DNA of 64,000 bases, taken from positions 1,054,001 to 1,118,000 of the forward strand of contig MARA01000006.1 of the NCBI GenBank assembly GCA_001792895.1, in the 5' to 3' direction. The notes below the pieces were generated by a model that saw nothing but the letters and a program-made list of their open reading frames with translations, did not search any database and was not told the DNA's origin. This document shows positions 1-12,356 of this stretch, in pieces; position 1 is the stretch's first letter, and each line of letters opens with the position of its first letter. Made by a program: the position numbers and the translations under genes. The stretch comes from Lentinus brumalis (lineage: Eukaryota; Basidiomycota; Agaricomycetes; Polyporales; Polyporaceae).

Positions 1-2362
1 GTCACGAAGGCCCTGGGCGCGGTCGGCGACCCTCTCGCGCAGACAAATGGCCAAACGCAGGGCTTGACTTCGTCCGCTCGCAAGCTCGGGGAGGACGCCG
101 AGATGTACATCGAAATCGCGAAGCTCTACCAGGACGACAACCACGAGCGCATGGAGCGTGCGTACAAGCAAGCCTTGAAGAACAGCGAAGCGTCAGGGTC
201 ACCGGAACCCCGGCTGTTGAACAACCTTGCCGCTTTAGAGCATCTGCACGAACATCTCGACGACGCGCGGAATCTGTACGAGCAGGCCTTGACGCATGCG
301 GCAAGTCTGGACCAGTCTTCGGCGGAGGCGATGTCGACCTCTATTCTCTACAATCTTGCGCGGGTGTACGAGGATCAAGGGGAGACCGCGAAGGCTAAGG
401 AGGCGTACGGCAAGCTCCTTGCACGACACCCAGAGTATGTCGATGGTGAGTATTCGGTATGCAGCCCGTATTCCGATCACGTTCTGACTATATTGTAGCC
501 AAGGTCCGGCTTGCCCAGATGCTCGCCGACCTCAACCAGTACAACGAAGCTCACGACCTCTTCAAGCAAGCGCTCTCTTCACAACCCACCAATCTCAACC
601 TGCGCGCATCCTACACCCACTTCCTCATGCAGTTCAATCAGTCGAAAGCGGCTAAGGACTTCGTGTTCCTCACCCTCCGTGACCACGACAAGTATGACCT
701 CTACTCAATATGCGCCGTGGCATGGCTGCAATACCATGCAGCTCGCGAGAACCGGGATGGCAGCCCCGAGGGTATCAAGGACCGACGGCGTAATTTCCAG
801 CGGGCGGCCGAATACTATCACAAAGCTCTGCAAATAGATCCCCTCTGCGCTGTCGCCGCCCAGGGCCTGGCCATCGTCGTGGTGGAAGACGCGCTGGGCA
901 ATCTTGGAGGCGCGCTCGGGCCTATTACGAACGATGAGGGCGCGAAGCGGCTGAAGAACTCGCGGGAGGCGCTGGACATCTTTGCGAAGGTGCGCGAGTC
1001 CATCAACGACGGGAGCGTGTACACGAACATGGGCCACTGCTATTATGCGCGGGACGAGTATGACCGGGCGATTGAGAGCGTGAGTCTGCTAACAGTCGAA
1101 ATTCTTTGCTGTGAGGTGTGGAAGCTGAAGCGGTCGTTGTCGCTGGGTTGCAGTATGAGACAGCATCGAGGAGGTTCTACGGCGGGCGGGACGTGGCTGT
1201 GCTGCTCTGTCTGTGCCGAGCGTGGTATGCGAAGGCGAACAAAGACCAGTCGTTTAGCGCAATTACCACAGCGCTGCAGTACGCCCAGAAGGTCTGTGAC
1301 CGTCGCTTGGCGTACAGTTCCAGACTTCGTGCTAATTGTTGGCTGTATTTCCCAGGCCCTGCACCTGCATCCGAACGACAAGGCTACTTTGTACAACATC
1401 GCCATGATTCAGCAGAAGGCAGCCGAATTGATGATGGCCGTACCCCCTGCGAAGCGGTCTCTAAAAGATCTTCAGAGGGCCGTCGAGCAAGCGGCTCATG
1501 CGCAGAAGTAGGTCTCTCCTTGTGTTGCTCCGCGTCGTTGGTTGACGGACACCTTGCAGGCTGTTCGGCTCTCTTGCAGCTGATGCGTCACATACAGTTC
1601 CGTACAGCCGCGAGATTGCAGACCAGCGTCGGAAGTACGGCGATAGCATGCTTCGGCGATGCGAGGAGCATCTATCGACGCAGAAGCAGTATGAGGCCGA
1701 GTCGCAGGCCAAGGTTCAGGCTGCACGGCAACGGCGACAGGAGGAGAAGGAGCGGCAGGAGGCTGCTGAGGTACGTCGTTCGATCAAGCTTCTGACTGGG
1801 TATGGTAATGATCTGTGTCTCCAACGTACAGCGCGACCGGCTCGAGGAGTTGCGCAAGCAGGCAGAGAAGCTCGCGGAGGAGCGTCGGATTGCCAGGGAG
1901 CAGGCCCTCGAGTGGACGAGAGAGGTGAAGCGGATGGAGAGCGACGAGGAACGGGAGAAGGCGGCGAAGAAGGCGAAGCGCGGGAAGCGGTCGGAGAACG
2001 TGAGTGGAGACGAGGGCGCGGGTGGCGAGAAGAAGAAGAGGCGCGGTAAGATCAAGAAGTCCGAGTCTGACGCGGAGGATCAGGCCGAGGCGTTGTTCAG
2101 CGGGGACGAGGAAGAGCAAAAGCCTCGGAAGGTATGTCGTATTCATCTTCTGCGCCGGTTCACCGCTGACAAATTACACTTGCAGCGGCCCAAGAAACGG
2201 GCGGTCAGGGATGATGACGACGAGGAGACCGCACCAGCAGTACCTCGGAAGAAGCAGTAGTGAGTGACCCCTCCAGATGTCCTCGGGACGATCGCTAAAG
2301 CGCCTCCCTCCTACAGCAAAAGCAAAGAGACCATATCAGACTCCGATGAGGAGATGTCTTGA
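1..2362 (+). CDS. CTR9: CTR9-like subunit of the Paf1 transcription elongation complex (5' partial)
   Basis: This is the 3' part of a CTR9 homologue, a nuclear TPR scaffold of the Paf1 complex that acts with RNA polymerase II in elongation and chromatin modification. The frame is open from base 1, so the N-terminus lies outside the window. About seven exons read through; the first ends at 445 (GTGAGT) and the second starts at 499. Successive TPR-type helices are visible (LLNNLAALEHL, ILYNLARVYEDQG, VYTNMGHCYYARDEYDRAI, LYNIAMIQQKAAEL). A long charged coiled coil (about 1650-1960) follows, then a Lys/Glu/Asp-rich tail. The last exon, 2317-2362, ends SDSDEEMS, as CTR9 tails usually do. It faces the zinc-finger gene with 131 nt between the stops. 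Family identity is secure; exact splice sites are inferred. Confidence 0.9.
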
Positions 2363-2493
2363 GCGCTTTTCCTTTGCCCCTTGTCGTCCATGCTGTGTAC
2401 ATAGTTGGTTCTGTCCTGTGCTTTGTGTATTCATCATCATCTTAGTACATCTGTAATGCATACCTCCTCGCATCGACCCCTGCAGCTCTGCGG

Positions 2494-3369
2494 TCAGTCG
2501 CCCCAGTCAAGCCCGAGCATGCCCTCCTTCCCGTTGCGCACGGCGCCCTCGACGGCTTCCGCCAGCTGTCTGAGCGCGTCGCGGTCTTCGTTGGATGCGT
2601 GCCCGAGCGACGCTAATGCATGAGTACGAGCTCCTCCGATGCCGAGAGCCTCTTGGAGGGCGAGCTCTCGCTCTTCGCCTCGCAGTGCGTCGATAGACCG
2701 CAGGATGTCTCTCAGGCGAGGATTGGATGCGATGACTCGACGGACAGTTTGCGACGTCGCTGATCGGACATTAGTTGTGAGTGCGCCGTGTGGACTGAGA
2801 GGACCGACCTATGGCCTCGTATTGAGATAGCTGCAACGGTTTGGGGTCGTCGCGCTTCAGCGGGTCCGGATAAGCCGACTCTTCTGGGACGTAGGGCCAC
2901 TTGAGCGAGGCCAATGACCTGAGAGGCGCTTCCTTCTCTTCTGGTCTATGGGTTTGTGATTCTTGTGTTGGAGGGGTCTCATTGGATGGCGCTAGTAAGG
3001 CATGATGGTTCAGAACGCGTCAGCGAGCATGTATGTGAAGCTGCCTACCTTGCGTCGACTGCGGCTCAATTATGTTCGCAGTGGCAGACGTTGATGAGGC
3101 CACAACGGAGTGAATGATAGAAGAAGGTCTACCAGGGCATGTTTCTGTGAAAAAAATTGCGATGAATGCAGGAGACGTGCAGCCAGCTGTGTACACACCT
3201 TGGTGTCGTTTGTAACATGGGACGGAGCAGCTGCCGGGCACAGTCTTCAATGCTCGCTTATCACAAGAACAAAAATATGCGCTTACTACACGATATTGCA
3301 TTTGGCGCATGTGTACTTGGATTCAGCCGAATTGCAAACCTGACAAGGTACACGTCTGGGAGGAGCCAT
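2494..3369 (-). CDS. HIT-type zinc-finger protein, ZNHIT3/Hit1-like
   Basis: This is probably a box C/D snoRNP assembly factor of the ZNHIT3/Hit1 type, nuclear. Joining exons gives about 200 residues. The N-terminus starts MAPPRR and carries a zf-HIT knuckle: CQVC, then YTCAKC, then YCSVPCYKRH, the last part reached by splicing into the exon that starts CTGCTCC. The C-terminal half (VRRVIASNPRLRDILRSID, then an Ala/Leu-rich helical stretch ending GMLGLDWGD) resembles the helical tail of ZNHIT3 proteins. The start is the ATG at 3369 (minus strand), just before the first CxxC. Four to five short introns are needed. It is convergent with CTR9. The zinc finger makes the family firm; the role in snoRNP assembly is from family knowledge. 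Confidence 0.82.
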
Positions 3370-4166
3370 GACTTGCTGTTGCCTTGAGAGTCAACGTAAG
3401 CCTGTGATCGGGCAAAAAAAAAAGAATTAGTCACACGCTGGCGGTCTAACTTACGTCGGTTGGTTCCTGTCGAGTTGCCGGAACGACAGATCCAATAGTC
3501 GCGGCGTTAACGTTGTGGAGGTCAGTAAGATTCACATCTGAGGTTAAAAGGTTTGCGATGACCGTCGAATGGGATTTCCCACGCCCATCGCGGCTCTATC
3601 CGGCTGCGCAGATGTATGTAGTCACCCTGCCCATTCTCCTTCGCCTCTTCCCAGCGATCCCCGATAATGTTCTCCGTTCAAGGGAATACCACCTGTCAAA
3701 GCACAAAGTTTTAGCCGGCACCACTGGGCCCGACGAAGGGGGATCAGCGGCAGAAGGGCGCGCCCCGTACAATCCCCGGTAACCACCCGCCGTACTCGTT
3801 GTGATAATATGGATGCGATACCTATTAGTGGGTTGCATTAACTGTGCAAGGAGCCGGGCACGACTATGGAACGCCAAGCAGATGGCAAGCCCGCCCCTCG
3901 AAGCATATATATATATCGAGATCTACAGTACAAGAAACAGAGTAGCTATACGATGCCAATAAGAGTAGTATACAATAAGTCTATCTGACTAGGGTACGTA
4001 TGATGTATGTAGTACAGGTTAGTACAGGTCGGAGAAAGGTGCGAGAAAGTCAGAGATGCAGGTTATCATAACTTGGATGCATAGCAGTCCGACCAGAGTC
4101 ACAAGTGGAAGGTAGCCAGCTGGTCCCACTCCTCCGTCTATTACGAACGCGGGAGATACAGACGGT
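3370..4166. other. Intergenic, no gene supported
   Basis: About 800 nt between the start of the zinc-finger gene and the end of the membrane-protein gene. A 12-nt AT dinucleotide run sits at 3905-3916. The open frame at 3513-3782 on the plus strand has no recognisable domain and no intron support. I see nothing else. Confidence 0.5.
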
Positions 4167-6372
4167 CTAGAGAGAGCAAGCGGGCGTGTGCGCATGCACC
4201 GCGCGCGGGCGCGGCGCTGACATCGGCGCAGCGCGGTCATATGCGGGGGCAGCGACGACCGTCACGGTTACTTGCGTGCTCTTGTCCCCGTCGAGGTCGC
4301 CATCGCGGTCGTCAGAGAGCTGAACCTGGGAGCTGATCGAGGGAGCGGACTGCAGTGCGCGTTGCAGCTCGCGTCGGCGGCGCCGCGCGACTTTGCGCTG
4401 CATCTCGGGCCACTTGTAGAGCGCGACGGTCAGGCTCCACAGCGGTGCCAGGGATAGCAGGAGGGCAGTGATCTGCCGGTAAATCAGCTTATCGTTAGCT
4501 TGGAATTCGTGCACATGTCGCGAAGAGGAGACGTACTTGTCCGAAGCTCGTGAGGCTGTTCTCGCCGTCAAAGATGCAGTTTGCCTTAATCTGGAGCTCG
4601 GAAGCTACGGTTTGGGGTGAGCACATGCAATGCGGTAGCGCAGTGAGGGTTTCAGTACGTACCGGCTATGTACATGGCCCAGAGAAAGACGGATGCGATG
4701 TTGTACCAAAATACGAAGTGACTGGCCTGAGCTCTCAACACCGGGATGGCCTGCACTGCGTTCGAGAAGAGCTGCTGGAAGAGCGGGGGCGGGGCCGAGC
4801 TCCCCGAGATGCTGTCCACACGCGTGCCGATAGTGGACGCGGGAGACGAACGCGCTGTCCAGGGGCGCGCACGCGAGGGACTGGTGAGCGCAAGGACGAT
4901 CATCATGAACATGGTGGTCCCGAGCGAGAAGAGTAGCCAGACCACCCAGACAACCATGTTCGAGTTGATGTACTTGGCGGTGAACCGGTGGAGGAAGAAA
5001 ATGAGGCCTGTCTCCCCGGAGCAGTTCGTCTGGCTGTACACGGGCGATACGAGAAGCCAGATGCCCCATGCCCATTGGAGGAAGACCTGCGTGAGGATTG
5101 CGATGGCGAGGATCAGCCGTTGTCTGCTCTGCGCGCGTTCGATACGCTTTCGGTGCCGCCCGGTCATGATGTCGACTGCGTCGGTGATCATGCGCTCTTC
5201 GTGGTCTTCGTCGTCGTCGAGAATGTCGCGCGCAAGCCGCTTGGCGTAGTACTCCCGGGGCGTCAGGCGCCAGATGGAAAGAGTAGGAGCTACAGCAAGT
5301 GAGCTGATGCAAGAGAGTGTAGCGAAGCTGTTGGTGTGCGTTAGTGTACGAAGTTAACCACCTGTCGTATGAGAGGAGGCAGAGCAGTGCTCAGAAGCAG
5401 ACTAAGTATAACCGAGACGCCCTAGGGGGTTCGATCCGGTCAAAAGAAATCCCGCTCGGAGGGAGTATGACATCCATTTAACGAAGAACAGTGAAGTGAG
5501 TGTGCTCACTTCAAGGTCAAAACAGCATGATGGAGCGTGATGCTCTGGTTCATCTTCTGCACCATCGCGGCAATAACCAAAGCTCCGGTAAGCAGGGTGG
5601 CAGCCCATGTGCTTGGCACCGAGTCCCGTCGCGAAAATATGACCAAAAGGGCTGAAGAATGCGAGTCAGTATCGACAAGACGCGTTCGCACATGTGTAGA
5701 CAGCTCAGCACCGTGGACGCATCCAACGCATCTAGAGACTAGCTATATCCAAGCGTGTCTTGTCACCACCGAGACTCCGACGTCCGTACACTTTGAAAGA
5801 GATCAAGATGGCATTTAACGCTACTCACTGTTCAGGGAACTCTGGATGTAGAACGCGCTTCGGACACCGATGCCTGAGAGGTCAGCGTTTGGACATATGG
5901 CTGCGCATGCCGACTTGTCGCCTGGAGCAGCGGCGCACACCAGCGCGGAGGCAGTCGCGTTCGATAAAATATCGGGAGAGAGTCCGCACGACCACATGCG
6001 ATGAAGACGGGGACTGGAGGCTAGCACATATAGAGCGAGCGGGCAGGAGCGGGAGGGACGATTGCACCTGCGTTTGGATGCGGCGACTCTTTAGTAATAC
6101 TTTACCGCAATGCTGTATCTTAGTACTGACCGGTGTCAAACCAGACGAGTCCGTGACCGTGTCGGGAGCGCATCAGTCAATGAACCCTGCAGTTTGCTGA
6201 ACGTGAGCATCGCCGCCAGTGCACAGCGGCTCGACTGAGACTCGGAGTCGTCCGCCGCAGCCGCCTCCCAGGCAAATAGCGTGTGGTCCTCGGGCCTCGG
6301 CGGTGCAGATATGGTGGTAGCCTGAAGAAGAGGTACCCATAAGGCAGAAATCGCTAGCAGATTGCCTGACAT
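4167..6372 (-). CDS. Multi-pass membrane protein of unknown function, fungal-specific
   Basis: I do not recognise a named family. Five or more exons join into about 500 residues. The start at 6372 opens with a signal-like segment (MSGNLLAISALWVPLLQ). A Cys-containing lumenal stretch follows (ACAAICPNADLSGIGVR), then membrane spans around LLTGALVIAAMV and FATLSCISSLAVAP. Next come a charged loop (REYYAKRLARDIL), spans LILAIAILTQVFLQWAWGIW and WVVWLLFSLGTTMFMMIVLA, and FVFWYNIASVFLWAMYI. The final exon (SFGQITALLLSLAPLW) ends in an Arg-rich, then acidic cytoplasmic tail. Introns such as GTGAGC at the LTLN junction keep frame. It is divergent from the permease with about 305 nt between starts. 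Real gene, function unknown; the exon 1-2 junction near 6030-6130 is uncertain. Confidence 0.72.
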
Positions 6373-6677
6373 GATGACAAGTGGTAAGATGTACCCGGCG
6401 GCAATCTGCCGCTGAGCTCAGGTTAGCTCTCAGGTTGCCGTATTGAGATATTAGCGCGTTTTTCTCTTCCACGTTCCACTACTTAGCACCGCCCTCCGTT
6501 GACAGCGGGCACTATGACTTTGAGCGCAGCGTATATGACTTGCATCGCCTCGGATACACCAGAGCTACCTGCTTGGACCGACTTCAACTTCAAGCCAGTG
6601 TCAGCATTCTCGGAGTCAAACGTCGACCATGGCCCCTCTCACAGCACTCCCCACGTCGCCTCCGCGGTCGAGACGAC
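6373..6677. promoter_or_regulatory. Shared divergent intergenic region
   Basis: About 300 nt separate the divergent starts of the membrane protein (minus) and the permease (plus), so they probably share regulatory DNA. No convincing TATA box was seen. The right half may encode the permease N-terminus if its start is upstream, at 6514 or 6535. Confidence 0.4.
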
Positions 6678-9600
6678 ATGAGCAACTTGGGACTTCCTTG
6701 ACTACTACGACGGCCTTGAAGAAAGAAGAATTCCAACTGCGAGAGCGGATCATCGTCGCACCGCCAGGGACGCGCACCGTAAGGATCGCTGAGGGACTTC
6801 ATGGGGATGCTCCGCGAAGAAGACTCTGGCCTCAACAAGCGGATCGAATCCTGCAATTTCAGCGCAGATGGGAGCGAATCAAGACTGACTTACCTCCCCA
6901 GCTCTCTCGTAAACACAGTGCGTCTGATCCACCAATACTTACCAGCAACTCTTCACTGACTCCCTCGGTATGATCTTCCCAGTCGGCATGATTTCTATCG
7001 GTGAGCGGCGCACAAAGAAGCATAAGTAGTCGTTCAACTTTGAGCTGAATTTTCGGGTGCAGGCGGCGTCATCGGCACCGGACTGTTCGTCGGGTCTGCG
7101 GTAGGTGGTTCAACGTCGTAACAATGCAGTTTGGAAGTCACTTATTCGGAGTCACCGCACGTTTAGGATGCCCTCCGCAATGGAGGACCCTTGGGCGCGT
7201 TCCTCGGATACTCCATAGTGGGCACGGTCGTCTACTGTCTTTGTGTCTCCGTCGGAGAGATGATCGCGTTTCTGTGGGTGCATGGCTGGCAGCTATCTGT
7301 ATCTCGCTGATCATGTCCCGTAGACCGAATGTGGGTGGCGTCGTCGGTCTGGCTGACCTGTACGTGGATCCCGCCTTGGGATTCTCGCTGGGATGGGCAG
7401 CATGGGTGATTAGGCTCATGTTTACTGTCCTACTAAAATCGCTGACGATTTGTATCGCAGTACAACTGGAGTGTAACGCTGCGTAAGTCCCGGTAGGTGT
7501 TGGACGCTGTACCGCTCCTCAACGCCCATCTTGCAGCTACAGAAATTACAGCAGCGGCGCTAGTTCTCGGGTACTGGAATAAGAATTCTCAAGCATAGTA
7601 AGCGTGTACTTATACCATGCGATGTCGATGACGCCTCAGCTCACTACTCACGCAGTGTGGCCTGGGTTTCGGCCCTCTATGTAAGTGATGCCTCTAGTGA
7701 CGAGTTGCCCGAGTCTTACGGTCCATCTGCGCGCAGCTGATATTTGCGATTGCGATCAACTGCTTTCCCTCGAAAGTGTACGGACAAATGGAGTATGTCC
7801 TCTCTTGTGCCAAGGTGACGACGATCGTTGTTATCAGTGAGTACATCCTTCCCTGGATGGAACTGTTTTGACATGTCTGCGCCGGTCAGTCGTGCTCAGC
7901 CTCCTCATCGACGTCGGCGCGTCTTGGCAAGGGTGAAAACTGTCTCCTGGTCGCGATTGTGCACCACACTGACGGATCGTGTGCAGTCCCATTGGGTTCA
8001 GATACTGGAAGGAGCAGCCTTTTGCTCCGGATTACCTAGGTATCGGCGGAGCGAAGGGTCGGTTCCTCGGCTTCTGGGCTGTCATCATGAAGGCGTGCTT
8101 CTCATTCTTCGGATCCGAGGTTCCCGGGATCGTACGTGTTCTTCGCTCGTCCTCACAGGGCTGTAGCTGACATGGGCGCAGGCTGCGGGAGAGGTCATAG
8201 ACGCGACACGAGTGAGGAATTGTACACGCGCAGTCGTCCGAGGATTCGGGCTGACCTATTCGTCGCCTTCCTGCAGAACGTTCCGCGAGCGCTGCGCAAG
8301 GTCTGGGTTAGGATGTGAGTGGTGTTGATTGCTATTGGCAGTTTGGCGATATTAAAGCCCGGCTGGGCTCCTAGCACGCTGTTCTATCTTGGTGGTATAT
8401 TGTGCTCGGGCCTCGTGGTGCCCTCAACCAATGCCGACCTAGCCACCGACGACGGAACAGGCAACTCGTCGCCCTTCGTCATCGCGTTCAACCTCGCGAG
8501 GTGGAAAGTGGTACGTTAGATGCTCCTGGCCCCCCACGCAAGAATCTTCGACGACCTCTCGATTAACGCAGACTGTTACTCAGGTGCCTGACATGGTCAA
8601 CGCCGCCATCTTGTTATCCGCGTGGTCCGCGGCGGCGTCGGACATATACATCAGCAGCCGCTTCCTGTTTTTCCTTGCGAGAAGGGGCCACGCACCTACG
8701 TGGCTCGCGCACCTGTTCCGGTACCCGCGCCACGCTCAGATGCGCTCCGCTCAGAGTGACAGCGACACGGACCGCAGCGACTTAGGTGCAGAGTCTGACT
8801 CTGACGTTGACAGCGATAATGGTGAGAAAATTTCGTCGTTGACGACACGCCGAAGAGCGTTTGTGCTGAAGCACTGACCACTTCCCAGGTTCGCACCACC
8901 ACATCGAGAATGTCGGTCTGCGCGAGGACGAATTGCTCGAGCTCCCTGCCTCAGCGAAGCAGCACACCTACGTCATGCCGCTTGCGAGCGTGCTCGCTTC
9001 GTCAGCCATGGGCCTTCTGGCGTTCATGAGCTATGGAACTGGCAGCGCGAACACGGTGTTTCAGTGGCTCGTCAACGTCGCGAGCGTGGCATCGTTGCAA
9101 TCATGGGCGGGGATGCTCTTCACGTACATCAGGTTAGTGGCCGGTGTCGATGTTCTTTGTCTGCGGCTGATTCAGTTGCAAGGTGGCATCAAGGAACGGT
9201 GCATTACGAGAACAAGCACAAGGACCAGGACTCAGAGGAGGCTAAGACGGCGCAGGCTCAGATTGAGACGATCAAGAAGAACCGACAGTGGGGCCAGCCA
9301 TACGTACGTCTGCCGTCACGTATCTCTTGTGTTGACCCAGTGATTGCAACTGTTCGATACTCCAGCTGGCTTGGTACGCCTTCTCGCTCTGCATGCTCGT
9401 GCTCTTCATGAACGGATGGTACGTCCAAGAATCCACTGAGTTGGCTTCTGGGACCGGAAGTAACTAAACAATACACGCAGGGCTGTCTTCGTGCACAATG
9501 GGTGGCGGATTGCCGATATCATGGTCGATGGCCAGGTACCGACTTCGGACGAGAATCAGCCAAAGCTGTCGAACCCTGTATCCCTCTTCCTCTCCGCCTA

Positions 9601-9838
9601 TATTCCCCTGGTGAGCATCTGCAATTCTCCCTTAGCGTCCGTCGACGGGAAGCTCATACCGCGGATCTAGCCCTTCTTCCTCCTGCTGACATTCGGCTAC
9701 AAACTGATCAAACAGACGGAGATGATACCCCTTGACTCGATGACATTTTACCAGGGCGAGATACCTCCGTATGATCCAAGTACAGACGAACCGAAGGGAC
9801 GGGTGGAGAGATTCTTGGCATGGCTCATGGTAATCTAG
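6678..9838 (+). CDS. Amino-acid permease, APC superfamily (N-terminus disrupted in this sequence)
   Basis: A plasma-membrane amino-acid/proton symporter of the yeast AAT/YAT type. About 15 short introns join cleanly to about 580 residues. The core shows the family entry motif (GMIFPVGMISIGGVIGTGLF), SVGEMIAFLPNVGGVVGLAD, FSFFGSEVPGIAAGEVIDA and NVPRALRKVW, with about 12 membrane spans. There is an acidic Asp/Ser-rich loop (QSDSDTDRSDLG) between spans 8 and 9, and the stop is at 9836-9838. The N-terminus is broken. KDR and RDFMGML lie in different frames at about 6790 and would join as DRWRDF with one added G. In the upstream frame, which can begin at ATG 6514 or 6535, a TGA interrupts at 6679-6681. 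I give ATG 6678 as the most natural start, although it too needs a one-base shift near 6700; translation as printed could begin only at ATG 6801. Confidence 0.8.
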
Positions 9839-9974
9839 CATTTCCGTCTTCGGGCCGCGATCTTGAAGCATCGGCCCAGCGTCATATATATGGCGTTATA
9901 TGTGGATGCGAGTACCATGACACAAGTAGAATCGTTGCATTCCGACAATGCGATACGCGCGATACCCAGCTGAT

Positions 9975-11802
9975 TCAGCAAGCGATATAAGTAAACGCGT
10001 TCGGCTGTCCCTTGAAGCTCTGATCATCCTGCGTTAGCCAAATGCTTCTGGAGGAGAATCGGTCGATACTTACCAACGCGCACCCGTCTTGAAGCGGTAT
10101 CAGATGATCCGGAAGGAGGTCTGACTGCTGCTGGACTCGGATAGTTGTAACAGCGCATGGGTAGGTCGTCTGCATGGGTAGAGCGTAGACCAGGCCGCCA
10201 GAGTCGGACCATCTTGGCAGATGTCCTTCTAGGTCTTCATGGTGGGTCCGAGCATATGGGTGAACATCGAACTCGAAGACGTTTTCGGAAGCACTTGTGC
10301 CATCCTGGAAGGTGGATTCGGAGCTCAGGTAGATCCAACATCTCGGCCCCAACGAGTCCATCTGCCAACGCTGGAATGGATGGCGAATATCGAGCTGAAT
10401 GGAGCGTGCACCAACCGGACCCCACGCTTCCCATGTCACCACCGTAGGAGAGTCACTTGAGGCCCCGCCCGATATCGCCTGTACCTGCGTACAGATTTCT
10501 TCAATGGTTCTGTATGGAACGAGCAGTATGTGTGCCACTGTCATGTGAGTCCGAGGTGCGAGGTACAGCGCCAAAAGCGTCCAAGAGGAATCCAGTTCGA
10601 AGACAGGAAGGCAATCCCTGACCAGGGGAAGTGAGCTACGTCTCGACGTGCTCTCTATCAGACACGTATGGGAATGGAATCCTGGGGGGCGGTTGAGCGC
10701 GAGGCTACAGCTTGGCGTAGCTTGAACAGGAGACCCGTCATCAGCTCTCTGTACGGGTTTCTGCGGGTCGATGTCGTAGACAAGTAGGCTCCAGGTTTGC
10801 CAGTCCGGAAGGAGGACCCGTGTAGGGTCAAGAAGATGGGCCTCTATGCGAGTTCCGGGACTGAGCCCATCCTGAGGCTACGAGCTCGGTGTCAACGATG
10901 CAGTCATATGCATTGCCCCTTGGTGCGACTCACAACAACCATGAGTAACATGCCTGTCTTCCAATTGTACACCTCCAGTGTCACATCGTGTATGACCCAC
11001 GCAAGGAGATCTCCATGCAGCGATACGCAGTCCGTGAGCGTCCATTCACGAACAGGAGGCCCCTGAAGGATGGGCTGAATAGCGAGCGGGTGGAAAATGT
11101 TCTGGGAGAGTGAGAATAGCAAGCACCTGGGCCGCTGCCTAGCACAGCGCGAGCGTTATAAGGTCAGTTTGCTTCGCCACATTTCTGCCAACGACTCACC
11201 CGAGAGAATCGAATCCCTCCGTCACAGCCACAAGATCTTGTGAGAGGTCTACTTCGACAGAGAGAAGACCTCCATAATGCCTTCTGCCAGTGAGAGCTGC
11301 GATCGTCGAGGGAACGCCCCTGGTCGAGGAAGGTGACCTCCAGAAGAAGAGGTCTTCAACTTCGGTGGTGCAGTTGTGGAATGTGAGGAGTCCGGCTGCT
11401 GCACTGAACAGGGAGCAGTGTTTGAGCGGATCCGCGTCAGGAGCCCGTACCCACACAGGGTTCTCCAGGCGTGCGCAGCGGTAGGCACGTAACCTCTCGA
11501 GTCGTTCAGGCACAGAGGTATGTCGATCCGGTCCATCGACCATGCAGGCGTTCGCCAATTCGATCTTGTATTGTATGCTGTGCTCGCCAGTGACGAGGTC
11601 TGATAGAAAGCGACAAACCTAGCATCGTAGATGGGAAGATTATTAGCGGGGACGGAGTATGGACGAAGGCTGGTGCCGGCCCTCACACTGACGAGCAACG
11701 TACCCTACGGCAGAGAACCAAAGTACGCACGTCGAGCTCGAGTAGTATCTTGACGATGATTTCCAGTGGCAGGTAGAAAAGACTAGGTTTGTGACCTAGC
11801 AT
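9975..11802 (-). CDS. F-box-like protein
   Basis: Probably a substrate receptor for an SCF ubiquitin ligase. The start at 11802 gives MLGHKPSLFYLPLEIIVKI, followed by LLELDVRTLVLCRR and VCRFLSDLV. This is the short F-box pattern (LPxEI, then Leu/Cys residues) typical of agaricomycete F-box proteins. The following IQYKIELANACMVDGP and SVPERLERLRAYRCARLENP are also usual in that group. The remainder (about 450 residues over five or six exons) is a beta-rich body with no motif I recognise. The last exon, 9975-10574, is a single open stretch ending AFTYIAC. A TATA element at 11880-11886 supports this start. Intron ends between 10575 and 11200 are approximate. Confidence 0.7.
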
Positions 11803-11879
11803 CGCGCGACACCTGCCAAGTGCCTACGAGCGTACGGTGCTACAGTCGCCGTCCGTCTGAATCGTCAGTTCCAGGCCCA

Positions 11880-11886
11880 TTATATA
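11880..11886 (-). promoter_or_regulatory. TATA box of the F-box-like gene
   Basis: TATATAA read on the minus strand, 78 nt upstream of the ATG at 11802. The distance suits a fungal core promoter with a short leader. Confidence 0.5.
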
Positions 11887-12356
11887 GACAAGAACTGCTC
11901 ACCTCATTCGGTCTAAGGTCCACGGTGACTGGTGACCAAGAAGACAGGGCCGTGGTACTTCCGCAGCATGGCAGGCACATGGTGGTGGGAAAGGAACTGG
12001 ATTAGTTGGAGACAACGAAGTCAGCGCTCAATATTCAACCTTTGACTACCAATGCCCTGCGCTCTCGAAATCCACCACGAAGTGGTTGTCTTGTGTAGGC
12101 CCGAGAGACATCCCATACGGCTGACACGAGTCCGGTACATGCCAGTGCGGCGGTATACCCGATATGTGACGCAGGTCATAGGAGTATAGTTGGTAACGAG
12201 CGATAAGTCGTAGAAAGTACAAACGTTGATACAACACATGATGTGACGTGAAGAATACATGCGATGCGGCGCAAGAGGCACGAATCTTGGTTAGCTGAAG
12301 CATGACAGGTCAGAAAGGCTGAGGGGGGCATGCAGACGTGCGATGTTCGAGCGACG
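11887..12356. other. Intergenic with an unexplained open frame
   Basis: Between the F-box-like promoter and the 3' end of the helical-protein gene. A minus-strand open frame at 12046-12303 reads protein-like near its end (HISGIPPHWHVPDSCQPYG) but has no start context or family match. It may be a remnant or chance. Confidence 0.3.
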
